A DNA stretch of 64,000 bases from positions 62,001 to 126,000 of the forward strand of contig NZ_VSZO01000053.1 in assembly GCF_008312935.1 (NCBI RefSeq), read 5' to 3'. Origin of the DNA: Roseiconus lacunae (lineage in GTDB: Bacteria > Planctomycetota > Planctomycetia > Pirellulales > Pirellulaceae). The position numbers and the translations under genes were made by a program. Below the pieces are notes generated by a model. That model was given only the letters and a program-made list of their open reading frames with translations. It was not told the origin of the DNA and searched no databases. Shown in pieces: positions 16,827 through 26,479 of this stretch. How positions within the stretch are numbered: position 1 is the stretch's first letter; the number at the start of each line of letters is the position of its first letter.

Positions 16827-18271
16827 CCCTTGCTTCCATCGCCTTTGTCGAGGAACTGACCACGAAGCCAATCGAGAGCCTTGTCAAACCTTTCCTGCGA
16901 TGGCTTCGCGTAGTGGCGATCGGCAACGGTCTTCGGCGCGTGGCCAAGAAACAGTTCAACCAGATCGGGGTATTTTGAAGCAAGCTTCGTACTGGCGGTT
17001 TTGCGGAACACTTTGACCGAAATCGTGTCTTTCCTCTCCATCTTATCGCGGAGTCTCGCCATTGCTTTGCTGACCGCGTCGGTTCGCTTGACTTTGCCGC
17101 CGTCGTCCCGCTCTCTGACAAGCGGGTTTCCGTCCTTGTTCAGGAGCAGTCGTTCACCTTCGGCTGTTGCGTACTTTCGAAGCAGCGACAACGTCTCAGG
17201 CCACAAGCGGTAAGTAACTTCCGGCACGTTGTCGTGGTTGGCTGTCTTTGACCGCTTACGTGTGATCGTCCCTGATCCTGGCCCGAGATCGGATTCCGCT
17301 CGCTTCAAGTCGGCAATGTCAATCTGTGTAAAGCCGCAATTCAGCGAAAGCAGAATGTAGAGCTTGGCCGGGCCCGAGGCTGCCTTGACAATCTCCTTGA
17401 CTTCAGAGTCTTCGTAGACCTCGATTGCTTTGGTTTTCACTTCGACCTTGAACTTACCCGCTTGAATCAACCGGGGTAGCGTTGATAGATGCTCGCGTTC
17501 AAACAGCCACGTTGCGAACTGCTTGACTGATGCAATCCGATCCCGCTTTGTTGACGCCGATAGGTCCAAGCCTTTGATCGCTTGGAGGTAACCATCAAGC
17601 ATCGTTGAAGCGAACGCGGACTCGGCATCAGCGTTACCGGGAAGCGTTGAAAGGAATCGGTCGACGTCACGTCTTACGTTTTCAGCCCTTCGGATCGAAG
17701 AGTCCGCCCGAACGTTAGCTACAAAGCCCTTTGCAAGTTGGCGAAGATCATCTAGGCCGCTTGCCCATCCTTCCCACGGTGGCGCCCCGGTCGCTTCAAC
17801 GGTTGCAACGCCTGCGTTCTCATGGAATTCACGAGTGGGTTGCCAGTGAGCCTCTTGCAGGCTTTGAACAGTGGATTCAAGCATTCCTTTCAGGAATTTG
17901 CGCTGATCGGCATTCGCGTGGGCGCCTCTGGCTGTCTCGACCTTAATCAGTCCGTCGACGAACTGCTTTTCGATTGCCAGCCAAATTTCGCGGGTTTCTT
18001 CGGTGTCACCGTAGGAGTTGATGATCCGTTGCTGAAGCGATCGCACGTCATCGAGAAACGTTCGCCAAGAACGCTCGACAGCCTGGCTATTGTCCGCGCT
18101 CTCCGCTGAATCGATAACAGCCTTGCGACTCAGCCATTCGTTCAGGACCCGCTGGTAGCTGCCCTCTTTGGTTTCCCCGTCGCGAAGCGGGAAGTGATAG
18201 TACTTCCCGCGATAGAACTTTCGCCAACGTTTCTCTTTCTTCCGGTAAGAAAGCCGGTACTTTGTTGCCAC
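16823..18271 (-). CDS. Tyrosine integrase of the tRNA-Pro element
   Basis: A 482-residue protein. It starts with a basic arm-type DNA-binding segment (about 1-40, RLSYRKKEKRWRKFYRGKYYHF), has a core-binding domain at about 195-290, and a catalytic domain to the end. Box II reads VFRKTASTKL (Arg present, usual His replaced by Lys) and FLGHAPKTVADRHYAKP carries His and the predicted nucleophile Tyr. Box I reads LLSLNCGFTQIDIADL: the usual Arg of TGLRxxEL is not there, a pattern I associate with planctomycete integrases. It begins 95 bases from the 3' end of tRNA-Pro on the same strand, the classic int-tRNA layout, so tRNA-Pro is probably its attB. Confidence 0.88.
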   Translation of the reverse strand: MATKYRLSYRKKEKRWRKFYRGKYYHFPLRDGETKEGSYQRVLNEWLSRKAVIDSAESADNSQAVERSWRTFLDDVRSLQQRIINSYGDTEETREIWLAIEKQFVDGLIKVETARGAHANADQRKFLKGMLESTVQSLQEAHWQPTREFHENAGVATVEATGAPPWEGWASGLDDLRQLAKGFVANVRADSSIRRAENVRRDVDRFLSTLPGNADAESAFASTMLDGYLQAIKGLDLSASTKRDRIASVKQFATWLFEREHLSTLPRLIQAGKFKVEVKTKAIEVYEDSEVKEIVKAASGPAKLYILLSLNCGFTQIDIADLKRAESDLGPGSGTITRKRSKTANHDNVPEVTYRLWPETLSLLRKYATAEGERLLLNKDGNPLVRERDDGGKVKRTDAVSKAMARLRDKMERKDTISVKVFRKTASTKLASKYPDLVELFLGHAPKTVADRHYAKPSQERFDKALDWLRGQFLDKGDGSKG

Positions 18272-18364
18272 TGCTTAGCCTAATTGCTGGCCCAAAATAC
18301 CCGAAAGATTCCCGTTTTTAGGCCACGCGGTCAACCGCTGGCACCGTAAATTGCGGGCTTTTTC

Positions 18365-18440
<76 letters not shown>

Positions 18441-19059
18441 ATTGATTCGTTCTTGAGTTTCAGAATCTCAGAGACCGTCCGCCAATCTATGGTTCGCGAT
18501 CGTTTTGTGATTCTGTGGCGGTGGAGCACTTGAGGTGATCCGATCGGCCGAGCGAGAAGTATACCGATCTTGCTCATCGCGAAAAGGTCTCTCAACCAAT
18601 CCTGGGCAAAACTTCTCGATAAGCTGTCAGGTCGGCCACCGAACGCCGCCGGCTTGAAGGTTTCTCAGCTTCCAGCGACGTTTTCGATCGCCCCACTCAG
18701 TCGTGGGGCATCCAACTGTCACCGAGCCATGCCTTCGCTGCTGAAACGGATTGACCGACGGGGGCTGCATCACCCATCGGTCTCCGTTTCTAGCGATCAC
18801 CCGACTCAACAAACGGCCAGTTCGTTGATGGCTGGCCTCCCGCAATAGCTAGCAAGATCAGCTGATGCGGTTCGTGTTGTTGTCTGTCGAATCATCGCAG
18901 TGGCACTTCTGCCGCTGGCATCCGTGATTTTTTCGAAACCGTGGCTAACGCCATGCGGCTGATCAAATCGTGACTCACGCCATGCGGCTGATCGCACCAA
19001 GTGCGACCATGCGAACTCGCTTCGAGTTCCGCTATATTGGATCGAAATTAGGCGGGCGA
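18441..19059. other. 619-bp gap: tRNA promoter and repeat block
   Basis: No supportable gene. The left part must hold the tRNA-Pro promoter. The right part contains two direct copies of the 17-mer ACGCCATGCGGCTGATC (18948-18964 and 18977-18993), related to the intergenic repeat family seen again near 22211 and 39677. Confidence 0.5.
18941..18993. repeat. REP-like repeat, two tandem half-units
   Basis: GTGGCTAACG is followed by ACGCCATGCGGCTGATC (sharing its ACG) at 18948-18964, repeated exactly at 18977-18993. CCGTGGCTAACG is the reverse complement of the CGTTAGCCACGG found in the copy near 22211. Confidence 0.6.
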
Positions 19060-19518
19060 TCAACTAGCCTGAGTCGACTCTCCATGGCCTAACTGGGCGA
19101 GTACCTGAAGGACCCCATTGAGATGAGCCAAACGGGGACCGAAGCGATCGACGAATTCGTTGAGCATGAACTCACTTTCTTCCAAGCTGTCTTCGCTGTC
19201 GGCAATCTCTTCGGTCAAGCTATCGAGAAAACGTGTTTGTACTCGGCTAAGTGTTTCGGCGGCGGTGCGGCAAGAACGGGCCAACTCGGGATTGGCGTCC
19301 TTCCACTGCTGCAATTCGCTTGCTCGCTGTTCATTGGCAGCGTTCTGTTGCTGAATCATCTGCTCAAGCAGTCGATTCTGTTGCTGTTGTCCGGCAATCA
19401 AATGACGGAGAAGATCGATCATGATTTGATCTTTCGGTTTTCGCGGCTCGGCTTCGGAGTCGGCTGAAACGTCGATGCGAAAAACGGGAGAGAGGGGTTC
19501 ATGCTCGTATGAAGACAT
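19060..19518 (-). CDS. Coiled-coil hypothetical protein
   Basis: A 152-residue protein starting at ATG 19518 (an upstream in-frame TTG is less likely). Residues about 35-80 are Gln/Glu-rich and heptad-like (LIAGQQQQNRLLEQMIQQQNAANEQ). A long acidic helix follows (LTEEIADSEDSLEESEFMLNEFVDRFG). No signal peptide or membrane segment. It is divergent from the 19842 gene. Probably a conserved planctomycete protein of unknown role, perhaps an oligomeric scaffold. Confidence 0.6.
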   Translation of the reverse strand: MSSYEHEPLSPVFRIDVSADSEAEPRKPKDQIMIDLLRHLIAGQQQQNRLLEQMIQQQNAANEQRASELQQWKDANPELARSCRTAAETLSRVQTRFLDSLTEEIADSEDSLEESEFMLNEFVDRFGPRLAHLNGVLQVLAQLGHGESTQAS

Positions 19519-19841
19519 CAGCAATAAATCCTTGGGAACGCAATGAACTCAACCGGGCTGACCGAGAAGAACGCCAGCCCACGGCGAAGAAGAGCCGAGT
19601 ATAACCCGAGGTTTTTTGAGTTGTCGAGCAAATGCAGAGGCTGTCGGTCTTTTTTCATGAGCACTGTAGGAAAAAGCTGCGGAACCCGCGAAATTTAATC
19701 TTTTTTGACGACCCGCCGGCACGTCGGCCTGATCGTTAAAGTCTGCACGACCGGAACGCCGAAGCAACAGTTGCGTCTTCACACTGCGTCCTTGCTCAAA
19801 GTGAAGACTCTCCTCCCCGCGTTTCCTTTGACTGTTGCCCA
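19519..19841. other. Divergent intergenic region, about 320 bp
   Basis: It separates the coiled-coil gene (minus) from the SNF2-associated pair (plus), so both promoters should lie here. A T-rich patch (GGTTTTTTGAG near 19611) and an AT-rich patch (AATTTAATCTTTTTTGA near 19692) are visible. No gene or strong repeat seen. Confidence 0.4.
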
Positions 19842-20399
19842 ATGGCAGAAAGCTCGCCCGAAAATAAAAATCCGACCCTCGGTTACCTGACCGTGGTCAA
19901 CGATGAGTACACCGGTTGGACCGGAGGCATGCTCGTCCTTGATCGAGGAGGACGACCGATCGAATTTCAATGTACGCTTCCGGTTCGCCCGACCAAGGCG
20001 CACGAGATCCTGTTTGGTCCCACCCTTCGTGCTCATCTGATTAGCGAAGTGATTGGGAAGTTGTTGTTGCAAAAGTGCCGCACGCCGCTGTCGCTGGTCT
20101 GTACCGATTTGGCAGAAGCGCTTTCGGTCGAATCCTACACCCATGCTCCGGTCGTCTTGGTCGGCGAAGCGGCGGAAAGCGAAGAGGGGCCGATCGCAGA
20201 CAACGGTTCCGATGAGTTCGAGTCGGTGGAATTCGCCGGCGCGACATTCTTTGCCGCGATCGAAACGGTCGATCAAGTCACCTCGCTTGCAAGTAAGTTC
20301 GGTGATCTGCCCGACGCGATCGAACCCTTTGAACGAATTCGCGACGCGATCAAAGAAGCCCACTCGCAATTGGCGCGTCAACAAAGCGGTGCGGCGTGA
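19842..20399 (+). CDS. Hypothetical protein coupled to a SNF2 helicase
   Basis: A 185-residue mixed alpha/beta protein. The N-terminal half has regular strands (TLGYLTVVNDEYTGWTGGMLVLDRGGRPIEFQCTLP) and a helix (RAHLISEVIGKLLLQKC). No known motif, signal peptide or membrane segment. Its TGA overlaps the ATG of the SNF2 gene (ATGA), so the two are almost certainly co-translated and may work together in chromatin or RNA-polymerase remodelling. Confidence 0.65.
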   Translation: MAESSPENKNPTLGYLTVVNDEYTGWTGGMLVLDRGGRPIEFQCTLPVRPTKAHEILFGPTLRAHLISEVIGKLLLQKCRTPLSLVCTDLAEALSVESYTHAPVVLVGEAAESEEGPIADNGSDEFESVEFAGATFFAAIETVDQVTSLASKFGDLPDAIEPFERIRDAIKEAHSQLARQQSGAA

Positions 20400-22156
20400 T
20401 GACTTGGTTCAGTAAACGCGCACCTTCGGCTACACCTCATGTGCCTCGACCAACCGATTTAGACGTTCAAATCGATCTCGCCGCGTCGTGGCATATCGAC
20501 AGTGTCTTCGCGCCGGAACTCTGTTCGCTAGAGGTTCCCAAGATCGAACCGGTTGCGATCCCGATTCGATTGCCACCGATCAAGACACGTGTCAAAGGGT
20601 TTGTATTCCCGAATGCAAATCGACCGTTCGTCCCGCCTGCGGTCGGCAATACCGCCGATGATCCCGCCAAGCGAAAGCCACAACGCAAACGCGACGAAGC
20701 GTCACGCGGCCGCATCAAGCCTCCGTCGGATATTGTCAAGCTACAAGACCGACTGTTCTACATGCTGCAACCGCCGCTGGAATCATTGGTCGGAAGCGGA
20801 CAGCTGAATTTTCCTTTTGAACCGTTTCCTTACCAGCTTGACGGTATGGCGTTTTTGTTCCCTCGCTACGCCGGAATCTTGGCGGACGAGATGGGACTCG
20901 GGAAAACCATGCAGGCGATCAGCACGATTCGTTTGTTGCTTTGTAGCGGTGAAGTTTCCAATGTGTTGTTGGTCTGTCCGAAGCCACTGGTCACCAATTG
21001 GCTGCGTGAGTTTAGCGTTTGGGCGCCCGAGATTCCGATCGTTGCCATCGAAGGTAATTCCGCCAAGCGTGAATTTCAGTGGCGCAGTCCTCAGGTGCCC
21101 GTCAAGGTTGCCAACTATGAACTGTTGATGCGGGACCACACGATCCTGGAAGAAAACGACATTCACTTTGACTTGGTGGTCTTAGACGAAGCCCAGCGTA
21201 TTAAGAATCGTACCAGCACGACGGCCGAAGTGATTCGATCGATCAAACGGACACGAAGTTGGGCGTTGACGGGGACGCCGGTCGAGAATTGCCCCGATGA
21301 CTTGGTCGGTATCTTTGAGTTCCTGTCGCCGGGTTACTTGAAGCCCGGCATGCCGATGCATCAAATCGCCAAGCAAGCGGGCGACTTCATCTTGCGGCGG
21401 ACCAAGGACATGGTGCTCGATGACATGCCGCCGAAACTGTATCGCGATGCGGAATTGGATCTGACCCCGGAACAATGGTCGACTTACGAAGCGGCCGAAA
21501 GTGAAGGCGTTGTCCATTTGGAAAACCTTGAGCAATCGCTGACGATCCAGCACGTCTTCGAACTGGTGCTACGTTTGAAGCAGATCTGTAACTTCGATCC
21601 GGTGACCGGTAGCAGTTGCAAGCTAGAGCGGTTGACGGCGGATATCGAAGAGGTCGCGGCGAGCGGCAAAAAAGCGATTGTGTTTAGTCAGTGGGTGAAG
21701 AGTCTGGATAAGATCAAGGCGGCGCTTCAGCCATACGGTCCGCTGGAATATCACGGGAAGATTCCGCATAAAAAACGTAACGGAGTCATCGACCAATTCA
21801 AAAATGACCCGAACAGCCACGTCATCTTGATGAGCTATGGCGCCGGCAGTGTGGGGTTGAATTTGCAATTCTGCGAGTACGTGTTTCTGTTTGATCGTTG
21901 GTGGAACCCTGCGATCGAAGATCAAGCGATCAATCGAGCGCATCGATTGGGTGCAGCCGGGGCGGTGACGGTGACCAAGATGATGGCAGTTGGCACCATT
22001 GAGCAACGCATCAACGATGTCCTTGATCAGAAACGCGAAATGTTCGACACGTTATTCTCCAGTCACGAGCAGCCCACTCGTAACGTTGGATTGAGCCGTG
22101 ATGAGATCTTTGGGCTGTTCGACTTACGTGCTCCTTGTGGGAAAAAGGTTGCGTAA
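20399..22156 (+). CDS. SNF2-family helicase (RapA/SWI2-SNF2 type)
   Basis: A 585-residue DNA-dependent ATPase of the SNF2 superfamily. Motif I is DEMGLGKTMQ (about 163-172), motif II DEAQ (263-266, DEAQRIKN), motif III LTGTPVEN (about 287-294), and the C-terminal lobe shows VFSQWVKSL, MSYGAGSVGLNLQ and HRLGAAGAVTVTKMMAVGTIEQRI. SNF2 proteins translocate on double-stranded DNA to displace or remodel bound proteins. The first 110 residues are poorly conserved and basic. Start ATG 20399 overlaps the upstream stop. Confidence 0.92.
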   Translation: MTWFSKRAPSATPHVPRPTDLDVQIDLAASWHIDSVFAPELCSLEVPKIEPVAIPIRLPPIKTRVKGFVFPNANRPFVPPAVGNTADDPAKRKPQRKRDEASRGRIKPPSDIVKLQDRLFYMLQPPLESLVGSGQLNFPFEPFPYQLDGMAFLFPRYAGILADEMGLGKTMQAISTIRLLLCSGEVSNVLLVCPKPLVTNWLREFSVWAPEIPIVAIEGNSAKREFQWRSPQVPVKVANYELLMRDHTILEENDIHFDLVVLDEAQRIKNRTSTTAEVIRSIKRTRSWALTGTPVENCPDDLVGIFEFLSPGYLKPGMPMHQIAKQAGDFILRRTKDMVLDDMPPKLYRDAELDLTPEQWSTYEAAESEGVVHLENLEQSLTIQHVFELVLRLKQICNFDPVTGSSCKLERLTADIEEVAASGKKAIVFSQWVKSLDKIKAALQPYGPLEYHGKIPHKKRNGVIDQFKNDPNSHVILMSYGAGSVGLNLQFCEYVFLFDRWWNPAIEDQAINRAHRLGAAGAVTVTKMMAVGTIEQRINDVLDQKREMFDTLFSSHEQPTRNVGLSRDEIFGLFDLRAPCGKKVA

Positions 22157-22210
22157 TTGGTTGTTTGTCGAATCCGTCGTGCAAGTCTGTTTTCAGAATA
22201 ACCCGATTGG

Positions 22211-22263
22211 CGTTAGCCACGGTTTTGGTGCAACAACTGGGGCCGACGCCCGTCGGCTGATGA
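22211..22263. repeat. REP-like intergenic repeat
   Basis: CGTTAGCCACGG begins the unit and GCCCGTCGGCTGATGAG ends it. The unit is closely related to 39677-39730 (CGTGAGCC... GCCCGTTGGCTGA). It lies in the convergent gap between the SNF2 helicase and the kinase gene. Confidence 0.6.
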
Positions 22264-22295
22264 GTCGATCCCGAACATTGGGTCTAGACGGAGTA

Positions 22296-23927
22296 CTAGG
22301 TTGAGGGCGATGAATCCGAAAGGTTTTCGCGACGACGTTTCCCGCTGCGGCGATAGTGCTGACTGATCGCGAAGACGGATAGCAGGTACGCCGTTCCGAA
22401 CAACACGGGGGCGAAAGGCTCCAGCCACCGAGTCGCCATCAAGGGTGCCAAGGCAAAGAAAGCCAAGCCGGCGATCGCCGACCCGCCCCAGATGTGCCCG
22501 CTCATCGCCACGAACGCGAACCCACTGAGTGCGGTCGCAAGTGGAAACAGATGGTGCTGTTCGATACCGCCCATTAACAGCAAGATGTTGATCACCGCGA
22601 GCGAGCTTAGGTAGCCCAGCCAAATCGACCAAACCGGACGTTCGGCAATGCTGCGTGGTGAAAGCGAACCATCGCGTGCGCGATAGATTGTCCCCAGGAT
22701 CAAGGTGAACATGGTTAGCCGGGGAATCCAATAGGCGACGCGCGGATCGACGCCCATGTTTAAGAGCACAAAGATTAATACGTGGGCAACGAAGATGATC
22801 AGCCCCAGCAAGATCAACGTTCCGTGCCAACGATGGAAATGATCCTGATGCTGGTCACGTCCGATTTCCCGAGCCACACGTTCGATCAGGCCGCTCCCCG
22901 CCGCCATGACCGCTTCGCCGCGTAAAAAACTATTCAAGTCATCGGCAAGCTCGCCGGCAGTTTGGTAACGCAACGCCGGTTCGGGGTGCATCGCTTTCAT
23001 ACAAATATTCTCGAGATCGCGAGCTAACTCGGGACGGTATCGGCGTGGCGGATTAGGCTCGTCTTGCAAAACACTGCGCAAGACTTCTGCGGGGTTTGGC
23101 CCTTCGTGTGGCGGTACGCCGGTCAACAAGGCGTACAGGATCGCGCCTAAGGAATAGATGTCCGAAGCGGCATTGGCATCCGACTTTCCCGACGCCTGTT
23201 CGGGACTCATGTAATTAGGCGTGCCGAGGACTTGGCCGGTGCGGGTCAGCAACGTCCCCTCACGGTGCCACTTGGCCAGACCGAAGTCGGCGACCAAGGG
23301 GCGGTTGTCATCGCCGAGTAAGATGTTGTCAGGCTTCAGGTCGCGATGGATGATGCCGAAGCGGTGCGCATAGTCGAGCGCTTGCGATATGTCGCGAACA
23401 ACCGTCGCGATTGTGGTGTCATCCCAGCTTTGTTCATCGACAAACCGTTGTAGCGTAGGTCCGTCGACCAGTGGCATCGAAAAATATTCGTGACCATTCC
23501 AACTTCCGATCTCGTAAATCGAAATGATGCCGGGATGGTCCAGCCCCGCGGCGGCTTCGGCTTCGATACGAAACCGCCGGCGCTCTTCGTCGCTGGCAAG
23601 CACGCCGTTGCTGATGACTTTGACTGCGACGACGCGGTCGAGCCCCTTTTGATAGGCCCGATAGACCACACCCATCCCGCCGCGAGCGATTTCCGTTTCA
23701 ATTTTATATGCGCCAATTTCTCGGCCACACAAAGAAGCGGGAGGCGGCGACGGGCTTTCTCCTAACCAGTGATGATTGCGAAAGAAACTCTGCAGCTCTT
23801 CGCCGTGCTCGGGAAAGCGCATCAGATACGTCGCTGGATCGGGGGTTTCACCCGCTTCGACCCGCTCAAGATAGTCGGCAATGATCGATTCGAATTGCGA
23901 ATCCGATGGAGGCTCCGTCTTTGACAT
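22296..23927 (-). CDS. Membrane-anchored Ser/Thr protein kinase
   Basis: A 543-residue Hanks-type kinase. The N-terminal 60 residues (YLERVEAGETPDPATYLMRFPEHGEEL) form the planctomycete-typical kinase extension. The kinase domain spans about 73-345: glycine loop IARGGMGVVYRA, Lys103 (AVKVI), HRDLKPDN 194-201, DFG 214-216 and the activation-loop end GTPNYMSPEQA. Catalytic residues are complete. From about 370 to 525 come five or six hydrophobic segments, so the catalytic part faces the cytoplasm and the C-terminus is in the membrane. Substrates unknown. Confidence 0.93.
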   Translation of the reverse strand: MSKTEPPSDSQFESIIADYLERVEAGETPDPATYLMRFPEHGEELQSFFRNHHWLGESPSPPPASLCGREIGAYKIETEIARGGMGVVYRAYQKGLDRVVAVKVISNGVLASDEERRRFRIEAEAAAGLDHPGIISIYEIGSWNGHEYFSMPLVDGPTLQRFVDEQSWDDTTIATVVRDISQALDYAHRFGIIHRDLKPDNILLGDDNRPLVADFGLAKWHREGTLLTRTGQVLGTPNYMSPEQASGKSDANAASDIYSLGAILYALLTGVPPHEGPNPAEVLRSVLQDEPNPPRRYRPELARDLENICMKAMHPEPALRYQTAGELADDLNSFLRGEAVMAAGSGLIERVAREIGRDQHQDHFHRWHGTLILLGLIIFVAHVLIFVLLNMGVDPRVAYWIPRLTMFTLILGTIYRARDGSLSPRSIAERPVWSIWLGYLSSLAVINILLLMGGIEQHHLFPLATALSGFAFVAMSGHIWGGSAIAGLAFFALAPLMATRWLEPFAPVLFGTAYLLSVFAISQHYRRSGKRRRENLSDSSPST

Positions 23928-24763
23928 TTTGTCACTATACCGACGAGCTGTTCATCCAGCCATCCGCGAGAGACTGTTCTTTCGAACCAGCGAGCACGGC
24001 GCAGATCCCGGAGGTCACTCGTTCAATTGCAACACGGGTTACGGGTTTCGTCTGTGTTGATGATCCCGACGCGAACCTAAGGTTCTCTTGCTACAAACGC
24101 TTTCAGTGCATTTACCCACAAGGAAACGCGGGGGCTAATCAGGAAATCGGCTGGGTGTTCAGAGGCAAGTATCGTAGCAAACTGTGTTCGTGCCACGCTG
24201 TTGCGAACACTTACCGCGGCGAACGAAATTCGGCAGATTTGAAAAGTTGAAGTTGGTCGGGACGCCGAGTGCAGTGAGCTTGAGTGAGTTTGGTGAGACG
24301 TTGCAATGCATCTATCGGAAGCGATCGTCTTGCCCATACGCTTGACCGTTGCCTGATCCGATGGCGATCGGTGGATGTTGCTGAAATCACTTGACGCAAT
24401 TGGCATCCACCAACGGTGGATGGTTTCGGACCACCCGGCGACCGGATTTCGAATATACTCGTGACGTGCTTCGTTCCAGTTTGATTCGAAGGCCTTTCCG
24501 CGTGGCGGTCGCTGGGATGTGCTGTGATGCCCCTGACTAGAACGCGTCGGCTGATGAATCACACCTATTATTTAGAGAACCAGGCATGTGTTACTGCGTC
24601 TACTTTCAACTTGTGGGTAACGGTACTCGCCGCGAGTCTGTCCTGTTTCATTCAATATCGCGGCGGCTTCGGCTACTACTGGACCCTCGTGTTGAATTTA
24701 GACAAAGCATTCGATCTATTTCGTTATTCGTGTCGTTCTTGTCTCGATCGGAGGTCAGGTTCA
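23928..24763. other. 836-bp gap upstream of the PEP-CTERM gene
   Basis: No convincing gene. A frame running upstream of 24764 exists, but its translation lacks a sensible start and would bury the signal peptide. The gap contains GGTGGATG (24370-24377), then a perfect hairpin CATCCACC/GGTGGATG (24404-24411 with 24415-24422, loop AAC), and a short copy of the intergenic repeat core (CGTCGGCTGATGA near 24545). Confidence 0.45.
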
Positions 24764-25417
24764 GTGCTTCGTATTCTTTTATTTCTCTTCGGATTTGTTT
24801 GTTCAACCCACGTCTCTGCGGCACCCACGGTGGTGTTCGATTTTGAGACGCCGGAGTTACCCGGAACTGGGAATATCAATGTCCCAACGTTCGGCCCGGT
24901 TTCGTTCACCGAGCAAGGGGTGACGATGACGATCACTCATGAGAATGATGTGGAATTCGCTTACAACCGAAGAACCAGTACGGCGTTTACCAGTCGCTTT
25001 GGATTTCAAGCATTTAGCGCGTTCGGGGATTCTGGGGGTTCGAGCCGTTTTGACCCCGGAGCGTTCTTGTTGGATTTCGACACCGTTATTACCTCGATTT
25101 CCGTGGACATGGGAGACTTTGGTGTCGAAGCCGACGATCTGTTGGTAGAGGCCTACAGCGGTCTCGGGGCAACCGGAACCTTAATTGGAACAGGAACTGG
25201 GTTTGTGCCCGACGTATCAGGATTCCGCTTCGATACCGTAACTGTTTCTGGTGAAGGCATTCGTTCGGTACGTATGATTGGCGGTAGCGAATCGATCCCT
25301 AATTCGGTGTTCTACGACAACATCACGGTCACTTTGAGTGCGATTCCCGAGCCGAGTGGAGCGTTGTTTTTTGCTGCATTGCTTTGCGGCACTACACTGC
25401 TCAGACGCAGAGGCTGA
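24764..25417 (+). CDS. PEP-CTERM sorted exported protein
   Basis: A 217-residue secreted protein. I chose GTG 24764 because GGAGG lies at 24750-24754 and the following residues form a clean signal peptide (LRILLFLFGFVCSTHVSAA). The mature part is a beta-rich jelly-roll-like domain (VFDFETPELPGTGNI, VTSISVDMGDFGVEADDL, IRSVRMIGG). It ends with the sorting tag IPEPSG, a hydrophobic stretch and RRRG, the PEP-CTERM pattern recognised by exosortase. Probably a cell-surface or matrix protein. A shared hairpin lies between it and the convergent cytochrome gene. Confidence 0.85.
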   Translation: MLRILLFLFGFVCSTHVSAAPTVVFDFETPELPGTGNINVPTFGPVSFTEQGVTMTITHENDVEFAYNRRTSTAFTSRFGFQAFSAFGDSGGSSRFDPGAFLLDFDTVITSISVDMGDFGVEADDLLVEAYSGLGATGTLIGTGTGFVPDVSGFRFDTVTVSGEGIRSVRMIGGSESIPNSVFYDNITVTLSAIPEPSGALFFAALLCGTTLLRRRG

Positions 25418-25485
25418 GTTGCGTCGAAAGAGAGTGCGGGAACGCTAGCCACAGTCGACGAGTTAACCGCAGTCGTTATCACTGA

Positions 25486-25512
25486 GACGCCCAAGGAATG
25501 ACCTTGGGCGTC
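25486..25512. terminator. Bidirectional terminator hairpin
   Basis: GACGCCCAAGG (25486-25496) and CCTTGGGCGTC (25502-25512) form a perfect 11-bp stem around AATGA. It lies between the convergent PEP-CTERM gene (stop 25417) and the cytochrome gene (stop at 25511), overlapping the latter's end by two bases. Confidence 0.7.
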
Positions 25513-26368
25513 ATCGCTCCTTAGCGTGGGAACTGCTCTCACGAACCCCGTTGTATTCGCCCAGACGTTCATCGGACGGAAGATGCGCGGGCAAATCAAA
25601 GTGCGGCCTTGGGTGGCTATTAATGTAGGCTGCGATGTCAAGAGCTTCTTGCACCGTCAAGTCTTCATCGTTGAGCGGCATCGCGACTTTAAGCCAAGAA
25701 GCGAGTTTCGGAACTCGGCTTAGCCCTGCACCATCATTGTATGAGTTTGGGCCCCACACCGGAGGATTCGACAGATCACCCAGCCCGTCGTTGCCGTGGC
25801 AATCGGCACATCGATCGACGTACAGCGTTTTGCCTCGTTGGACGTTCGCTTTCATTCCTTCAAGATTGACCGCAGGGGTATGGTTTGGTCCGAGAGGTTT
25901 TAAAGGGTTCAGCTTGATCGAGTCGCCCTCGGATAGCCATGTGATGTACGCGGCGATTGCGACAGATACCTCGCTTCCGTTGGGAGGACGCTGTCCATTC
26001 TGGCTTCTCATGAAACAGTTAAGAATGCGGTCTTCCAGCGTAATGACACGTTGTTCCCGGGGGGACCAAGCCGGGTAGGCGGTCGCGGTCTTCAGGAAGG
26101 AACCAGCATGGCGATTCCGCCCCGAATTTAAGTGACACGACGTGCAATTGAGGTCGTTGCCGACGTAGCGGCTTGAAAGCGGATGCTGCGATGTCTGGGT
26201 GATGATCGATTCGCCTAGCTTGATGACTTCGCCAAGTCTGCCCGCGGGAAGTGTATTGCCCGCGATGCTCCTCGTTTCACCTGCGAATCCGACAGGTTGA
26301 TTTAGCAGAAGAATTGGCATCCAGGTCAGGGCATACAACAGCGTCATGCCAATGTTCTGTGGGATCAT
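25511..26368 (-). CDS. Dihaem cytochrome c, TsdA-like
   Basis: A 285-residue exported protein with two CxxCH haem sites: CTSCH (within LNCTSCHLNSGRN) and CADCH (within RCADCHGNDG). The stretch around the first haem, with AGSFLKTATAYPAW and a later LNCFMRSQNGQRPP, resembles thiosulfate dehydrogenase (TsdA), where a Cys in that second segment can ligate haem 1. Start ATG 26368 gives a signal peptide (MTLLYALTWMPILLLNQPVGFAGE); ATG 26410 would add 14 residues. Likely a periplasmic electron-transfer or thiosulfate-oxidising enzyme; substrate not proven. Confidence 0.75.
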   Translation of the reverse strand: MIPQNIGMTLLYALTWMPILLLNQPVGFAGETRSIAGNTLPAGRLGEVIKLGESIITQTSQHPLSSRYVGNDLNCTSCHLNSGRNRHAGSFLKTATAYPAWSPREQRVITLEDRILNCFMRSQNGQRPPNGSEVSVAIAAYITWLSEGDSIKLNPLKPLGPNHTPAVNLEGMKANVQRGKTLYVDRCADCHGNDGLGDLSNPPVWGPNSYNDGAGLSRVPKLASWLKVAMPLNDEDLTVQEALDIAAYINSHPRPHFDLPAHLPSDERLGEYNGVRESSSHAKER

Positions 26369-26479
26369 TTTAGAGGCCAACCGATCGAACAAGTGAACTA
26401 GCGAAGGCAACGCCGACAGAAGTCCGCGCTGTTAGCTGGGAATGCTCGGTCAATCAAACCGTCCGCCAATCAGCGGCGA

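Noticed and set aside
24524-24763. N-terminal extension of the PEP-CTERM protein
   Set aside because: It would put 80 residues before the signal peptide; the GTG at 24764 has a good ribosome site and starts at the signal.
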